A stretch of DNA of 64,000 nucleotides, taken from positions 312,501 through 376,500 of the forward strand of contig NC_084922.1 of the NCBI RefSeq assembly GCF_958298935.1, given 5' to 3'. Positions 59,659 to 64,000 of the stretch are shown in pieces; position 1 is the first letter of the stretch, and each line of letters starts with the position of its first letter. The notes beneath the pieces were generated by a model, which did no database searches, was not told where the DNA came from, and worked only from the letters and a program-made list of their open reading frames with translations. The translations under genes were made by a program, and so were the position numbers. The DNA comes from Phragmites australis. Taxonomy: Eukaryota > Streptophyta > Magnoliopsida > Poales > Poaceae.

Positions 59659-61623
59659 TTACTGGTACGGAACGGTGATCCTGTCCGGGCCGGACTTCAT
59701 GTCCTCCCACAGCAGATCCGACAGCGCCAGCATCAGCTGCCCCACCTTCCCGTCTCCGATGGCCTGCCCGTCCCACTCCACGATGGGCAGCACGGGCAGG
59801 CCGCTGCCGACGAAGGCCATCTCCACGCTGCGCTTCGCCTCCTCGGCCGTCATGTGCCTGGTGCCGACGCCCGTCAGCAGCCCGGCCTCCACCAGCTTCG
59901 GCGCCAGCGCCAGCAGCCGCTTGGCGGTGCACCCGCTGAGGATCTTGTCGAACGCGGGGAGCACCAGCTCGCGTTCCGCCGTCACGAACGCCACGTTCAC
60001 CATGGGTCCCTCGGCCACGTACCCCTGCTCGTCCACCCACACGGAAGCGAACGCGCCGCGGTCCTCGGCGTCCATGATGGACAGCACGTTGGGCAGGTAG
60101 TTGACGTTCTTCATCGTCGCGAACAGCGGCGGCTTCATGGGCACCGACGTCGTCACGGCGCGCACCCCCTCGCGGCACTGCTCGTACTCGGTCGGGATCA
60201 CCACGCCGTAGAACGCCGGCCCGGGGCACCCCTTGGAGGAGAGCAGGAAGTCTCCCGGCCCGGCGCTCAGCCAGTACCGGATGGAGCCCCTCCGGCAGTT
60301 GGACGCCGCCGTCATCTGGATCAGGATGCTACGCAGCTTGTCGCGCGGGAAGGGCGAGCCGATCCTGGCCTTGGCGGCGGAGCGGAGGAAGCGGTCCAGG
60401 TGCGGGTCCAGCTCGTAGAGGCAGCCGTCGAGGATCATGGCGGTGTCGAACACGCCGTGGCCGCGGTGGACCATGTGGTCGTCGATGGGGACGAGCATCA
60501 TGGCGGGGTCGAGGATGATGCCGCCGAACACGCTCGAGTACATGGCCGTGCACGGCGCCGGCGACGTCGACTTCCATTTCTCTTGCAGCTGCTGCAGCAC
60601 CTGCGATGCGACCGTGCGTGCATGAGAGTCTATCTGAGGCTTAATTAGTTCCATTAAGGATATGTTTGTTTCAGCTGTAGGTTATAAAAAGTAGTTTATA
60701 GATTATGAATTGTAAGAAGTTGGGTTGTAAAATCTGAATTATAAAAGTTGGATTGTGGACTGTTATAATCTGGTGGAAAACGGATTGCTGGATTGTTATA
60801 ATCTAGGTGTTGGATTGTAACAATCCAGCTTTTACAACCAGCTGTTTGTTTCAGTTTTTGTATTGTAATCATAATCCAACTTTTACAATCCAGCTATTTG
60901 TTTTAGCTTTTAAATTTTGATACAATTCAACTTTTACAATCTAAAATAAATAGTGCCTAATGCTAAGACGAACCAATGCAATTTAATTGCTTGCTAAACA
61001 GTTCATATATATGAATTGTTTGGAGTTAGGCCTTTGAAAAGTGGTATCAAGTGCTACTTCTTTTTTTTTTTTTACTACTTTGATGTAGCATATAATTAAA
61101 AGTTGCTATATATGTGTGTCTACTCATCAACCAAAGAGAAATAAAAAAAGGGTTAGGTCGACAAAGCGGTGACGCCAGTGTCTCGACTAGTCAAACAAAC
61201 AATCAATCGATCAGATTTTAGTTGCGTATCAAGTCAAGCATCTCCACGTACGATCGTTGTGTGCTCACAAGGCCGTCGATGAAGATAACATATACTGTAC
61301 TATGGACAAAGATGCGGCCGGAATCATCTACCAAAGATTCAAGCAGCTACTACGAAAAACCTTAACAACTCTTCCTCTAATAGGAGGAATTGAAGGAATG
61401 CGGTGGAGGAGATGGAGATGAGGAATTATATTAGCTCACCTCGGTGCCCGATTGGTACACCGGGACTTGACCCACCCCTGGAACAGGCCGGAATCGATGT
61501 CAGAATAGATCAAAGACGACAGAGGCAGCAGCTCCAGCTCAAGAGAATCGAAGAAGAAGCGGCTATCGTATCATATCTAGCGCTGGAATGGATTGGCTCA
61601 CCTGCTTGCACGTAGGAACCCAT
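59659..61623 (-). CDS. Class IV PLP aminotransferase (D-amino-acid/branched-chain transaminase-like)
   Basis: PLP enzyme of fold type IV, the group holding branched-chain and D-amino-acid transaminases and aminodeoxychorismate lyase. Three exons: 61623-61602 (22 bases), 61477-61440 (38 bases), 60600-59659; 333 aa. The two small exons read MGSYVQAGVGQVPVYQSGTE and join in frame to VLQQLQEKW; this fits plant homologues, whereas the ATG at 60654 would add residues lying in the intron. Motifs: MYSSVFGGIILDPAMMLVPI, DDHMVHRGHGVFDTAMILDG, RYWLSAGPGDFLLSSKGC, the PLP lysine region LFATMKNVNYLPNVLSIMD, EGYVAEGPMVNVAF-like (QGYVAEGPMVNVAFV), and FDKILSGCTAKRLL. It resembles Arabidopsis D-amino-acid aminotransferase-like proteins more than plastid aminodeoxychorismate lyase. 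The substrate is not predictable. No breaks; GC-rich third exon. Confidence 0.9.
60663..60950. repeat. AT-rich fold-back (MITE-like) unit in the aminotransferase intron
   Basis: Contains the perfect palindrome TGGATTGTAACAATCCA near 60812 and longer inverted arms: AATTATAAAAGTTGGATTGT (about 60732) pairs with ATAATCCAACTTTTACAATC (about 60870). The phrase GTTTGTTTCAG occurs near 60667 and 60845. Probably a MITE, but its ends and target duplication are unclear. Confidence 0.5.
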
Positions 61624-62105
61624 GTCGATGCTAAGGGCGGGCAATGAGTGGCAGAAAGATGGATAGGCTCAATCGCCTGGCTGCAGTATCATTTTTATAC
61701 TTCAAAGGGGAAGCGGGCCAACGGCAACGGACGTGAGAATGAGACGGTGGCACGACAAGGGCCGGAAAGCGACAACTTTTGGCCGGCCACCCCACCCACC
61801 GCTGCATTTTGTATGCTCTTATAGTCTTTTGTTGTTGCGTTGCACCGCACTGCGTCCTTTCTGTCTCATCACCCACGCCCGGGCACTGCATCTTTGTCTG
61901 TCTGTGTGTCCGGGCACTTGTGTCGGCAGGCGTGCAATACGTTAGAATATATTATGTTGGGTAATAGTTAGGTTGTGTTTGTCTGGAACAAAAATTTCCT
62001 ATCCTATCCATTCAGAAAACCATTCTAATAAAAAATCATAGGTCGTTACTATTCAATATGCAGTATAACGAACAAGAGTTAGAGTAGATCAATCCAACGT
62101 CGTAC
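61624..62105. promoter_or_regulatory. Upstream region of the aminotransferase and spacer
   Basis: The aminotransferase is on the minus strand, so this is its promoter side. Its leader includes TTTCTGCCACTCATTGCCC-type sequence. A TATA-like TATAAAAATGATACTGC on the minus strand lies about 75 bases upstream of the ATG (near 61682-61698). Beyond 61960 the sequence turns AT-rich with no recognisable gene. Confidence 0.4.
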
Positions 62106-62410
62106 GCGTCAAACTCCTCGAGCAGCTTCTCGATCAAATCTGCGACCAGCCCTACGCAGGTGGTCACGCTCCCCTACCAACTTTGAGCAGGTGGTCGTGC
62201 TCCTCGACCAGTTCCTCGACCAGCTCCCGATCAGGTCTGTCGCGTCCTCGACCAGTTTTAAATGGTCGTGTCGTGCTGCCCGACCAGATCCGAGTGGTCT
62301 CGTTGTGCTCCGCGATCAGACGAACAGGTACGTCGACCAGTTCATCACAGTCGGCGACCAGTCCTGAACACGTCGCGATCAACTCGCCGAGAAGATCAGC
62401 GCCGCAATAG
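62106..62410. repeat. Degenerate GACCAG/CTGGTC repeat block
   Basis: At least seven GACCAG and several GGTCGTG/GGTCACG units in about 300 bases, spaced irregularly at roughly 20-40 bases. Open on the minus strand (acidic repeats such as ELVEELVEEHD). It is followed on the minus strand's upstream side by TATATAAGG (about 62568) and AACCCTAG motifs, so it is likely LTR or leader sequence of a retrotransposon rather than a gene. Confidence 0.5.
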
Positions 62411-62623
62411 CAGCAGCGCATCTATGGTATCCACACGTACTGGGCAGAAACGTCGAGCATCGATATGGCAGCACCGCACGCGAGGCTAGGGTTTTGGGAG
62501 ATCATGTAGAAGGCTGCGACTAGGGTTTCGGAGTGGCTCAACCTTAGCGTACCCTATCCATACCTATCCTTATATAGAGTTCGCTAATAGGCTCTCACGT
62601 TGGAAACCCTTTAGGACTCTAAT

Positions 62624-63506
62624 GTAAGGAACTGTCCAAATAATATTCTAATTAATCACCAGGAGGATCATTATTCATAATCACAACCTCGATGATTAAC
62701 CAGAATATCATTCCGGTAGTCCTGGCATGTGTTTTGTGTCCAAAATCAAAACGCATGCCCTTTCAACATGTACATCACAATAAAGCTTAAGAAAGAGCGA
62801 GTAATTAACATTATATTACAAGTTCTTAAGCATGCAACAAGTTATCACAATTTACAGCAAAAGAGAGCTAGGAGGAGACTAAAACCTGCTCAACTCCTAA
62901 CCAACAAAAGAACTAATCAGCGAAAGACTAAAAGTTATACAATAAAAGGATATGGAGCCACATGCCCTTAGGCTCCATACCAAAATACTGAGTTTGGAGT
63001 AGAGTGTGTTACTCCTGCCCGCCACCCTGATCGGCAGGCACAAAGTAGCCAAACACCGCCCCCTCCTCGCCGACCTGTGAACCTACATCAACTTAAGGGC
63101 AGCACCCTGAGTACGAAGGTACTTGCAAGTCTTACACAATATGGGTATATAATATCCCGACTCTAAGGATTATGCATTAAGCTGTTAGCAAGAATATGCC
63201 ATAAGGTTAAGTAAAACATCTACGGTAAGCAACCTAGACATACGTGTGAGCAACTAACTTAACCAATATATATGAAATTACCCTGCAACTACCAACTGAT
63301 CATATGAAACTGAAGCCACATTAGTATTAATGTATAACAAGTACCATCTCAACCACCTCCCACATATCCGAACCACAAACCACATATCCGAACCATACAA
63401 CCAAACCAACCACAAGAACTCTACGACCGGGTGCAAATGAACAATAGCATGCTCATGACCGAGAGTGCGACAGTTCAAACTATTTATACACCCTGCAGGG
63501 GGATTG
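62624..63506 (-). mobile_element. LTR-like copy, Tekay/Del type (family X, copy 2), truncated
   Basis: Reverse complement of the copy at 16600-17385, with better preserved sequence. On the minus strand it ends GGACAGTTCCTTACA at 62624. The GAGTAC...GTACTT palindrome lies at 63109-63124. Towards 63506 it runs straight into a different LTR (TGTCAGTGAATCAGG), so its 5' part has been cut off or displaced by that element. Confidence 0.6.
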
Positions 63507-64000
63507 TCAGTGAATCAGGAACCGGGGGTCCCCGAATCTCGAGGCCGGGTCAGCAATCCGCCATGTGGCGCCATCCCGCGGAGTTTCCCCGCGAGGTAAA
63601 AAAGATTAAGTCTCGGGAGAGGGCGCTCGAGGCCGCAGTCAGTGGCCCCCGAGCACCAAAGTTTCCCGATGATCTGCGAAGTCTAAGTGCCGGGAAGAAA
63701 GTGCTCGAGAAGGTGTACGGTGACCCCCGAGCACCCGAGTCCCCCGACGACCAGGAAGGCTAAGTATCGGGAGAAGTGTACCCGGGGCCGCGAGCGGTGG
63801 CTGTCGGTGTATTAGGAACCAGGGGTCCCTGAGTCCCGAAGACCGGGTCGGCCATCCGCCACATATCACCATCCCGCGAGGTCTACCCTGCAGGATAAGA
63901 AGAAACTAAGTCCTGGGGGAAGGTGCTCGGGGCCGTAGCCTCTAGGTTCCTGAGCACCCCGGTTCCCCGATGATCCGCAGAGTCCAAATACCGGGAAGGA
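63507..64000 (+). mobile_element. Tat-type LTR start with about 295-base tandem duplication, partial
   Basis: TGTCAGTGAATCAGGAACCG begins at 63507 and the related TGTCGGTGTATTAGGAACCA at 63802. Both continue GGGGTCCC, CCGGGTC, GCCATCC or GCAATCC, CATCCCGCG, AAGTC, GGTGCTCG-type phrases, about 80% alike by eye. This is an LTR 5' end repeated in tandem, or one LTR inserted at the start of another. Within the first unit a shorter phrase CCCCGAGCACC...CCCGA(T/C)GA also repeats. It runs off the window end. Confidence 0.6.

Noticed and set aside
59449..60648. Plus-strand frame of 399 residues opposite the aminotransferase
   Set aside because: It is a His/Arg/Gly-rich shadow frame of a GC-rich exon; the minus strand carries all the conserved PLP-enzyme motifs.
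1..64000. CRISPR array, phage, plasmid origin or operon-like defence system
   Set aside because: No regular spacer array, no bacterial gene organisation; all intact genes are intron-bearing plant genes.

Overview
This is nuclear DNA from a grass, most likely a panicoid or close relative. The genes have GT-AG introns and grass-type GC-rich exons. The GOLDEN2-like protein closely resembles maize G2 and rice GLK proteins. The spaces between genes are filled with grass-type transposons: Tekay/Del-like and Tat-like LTRs, a plant L1-type LINE, CACTA, hAT, Stowaway and SINE-like copies. Nothing bacterial, phage, CRISPR or plasmid-like is present.

Layout. 9-2622 (-): HAESA/HSL1-type receptor kinase, cut by the window edge at its conserved kinase-domain intron. 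2.6-17.4 kb: transposon-rich spacer with a solo LTR (5836-8518, 5-bp target duplication), a second LTR-like block, a SINE-like unit and an LTR-like copy. 17774-21140 (+): complete 12-exon chloroplast triose-phosphate/phosphate translocator, 394 aa. 22.0-24.1 kb: broken 5'-truncated LINE. 24.1-46.2 kb: a transposon bed with a complete 1.09-kb CACTA element, a truncated Tat-type LTR retrotransposon, a 3.3-kb solo LTR, a second CACTA element, a Stowaway MITE and a 4.5-kb CACTA element with two hAT elements nested in it. 47358-50674 (+): six-exon GLK2/GOLDEN2, 478 aa. 51514-54510 (-): broken DCAF13/SOF1-like WD40 gene carrying a 166-bp hAT MITE. 54754-55983 (+): NFD6-like small organelle protein. 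56447-58940 (-): five-exon YSL metal-nicotianamine transporter, 690 aa. 59659-61623 (-): three-exon class IV aminotransferase whose first two exons are tiny. 62.1-64.0 kb: more LTR sequence, cut by the window end.

The intact genes do not form an operon-like system. Two of them, GLK2 and TPT, both serve chloroplasts: GLK2 activates photosynthesis genes and TPT exports the fixed carbon. From memory, rice keeps homologues of the GLK2, TPT, HSL1-like and YSL1 genes close together on the short arm of chromosome 1, so this looks like an old collinear grass block expanded by transposons. I found no convincing new biological system. The most informative points are the exactly delimited transposon insertions, a palindromic motif shared by four LTR copies, the broken WD40 gene and the microexons of the aminotransferase.
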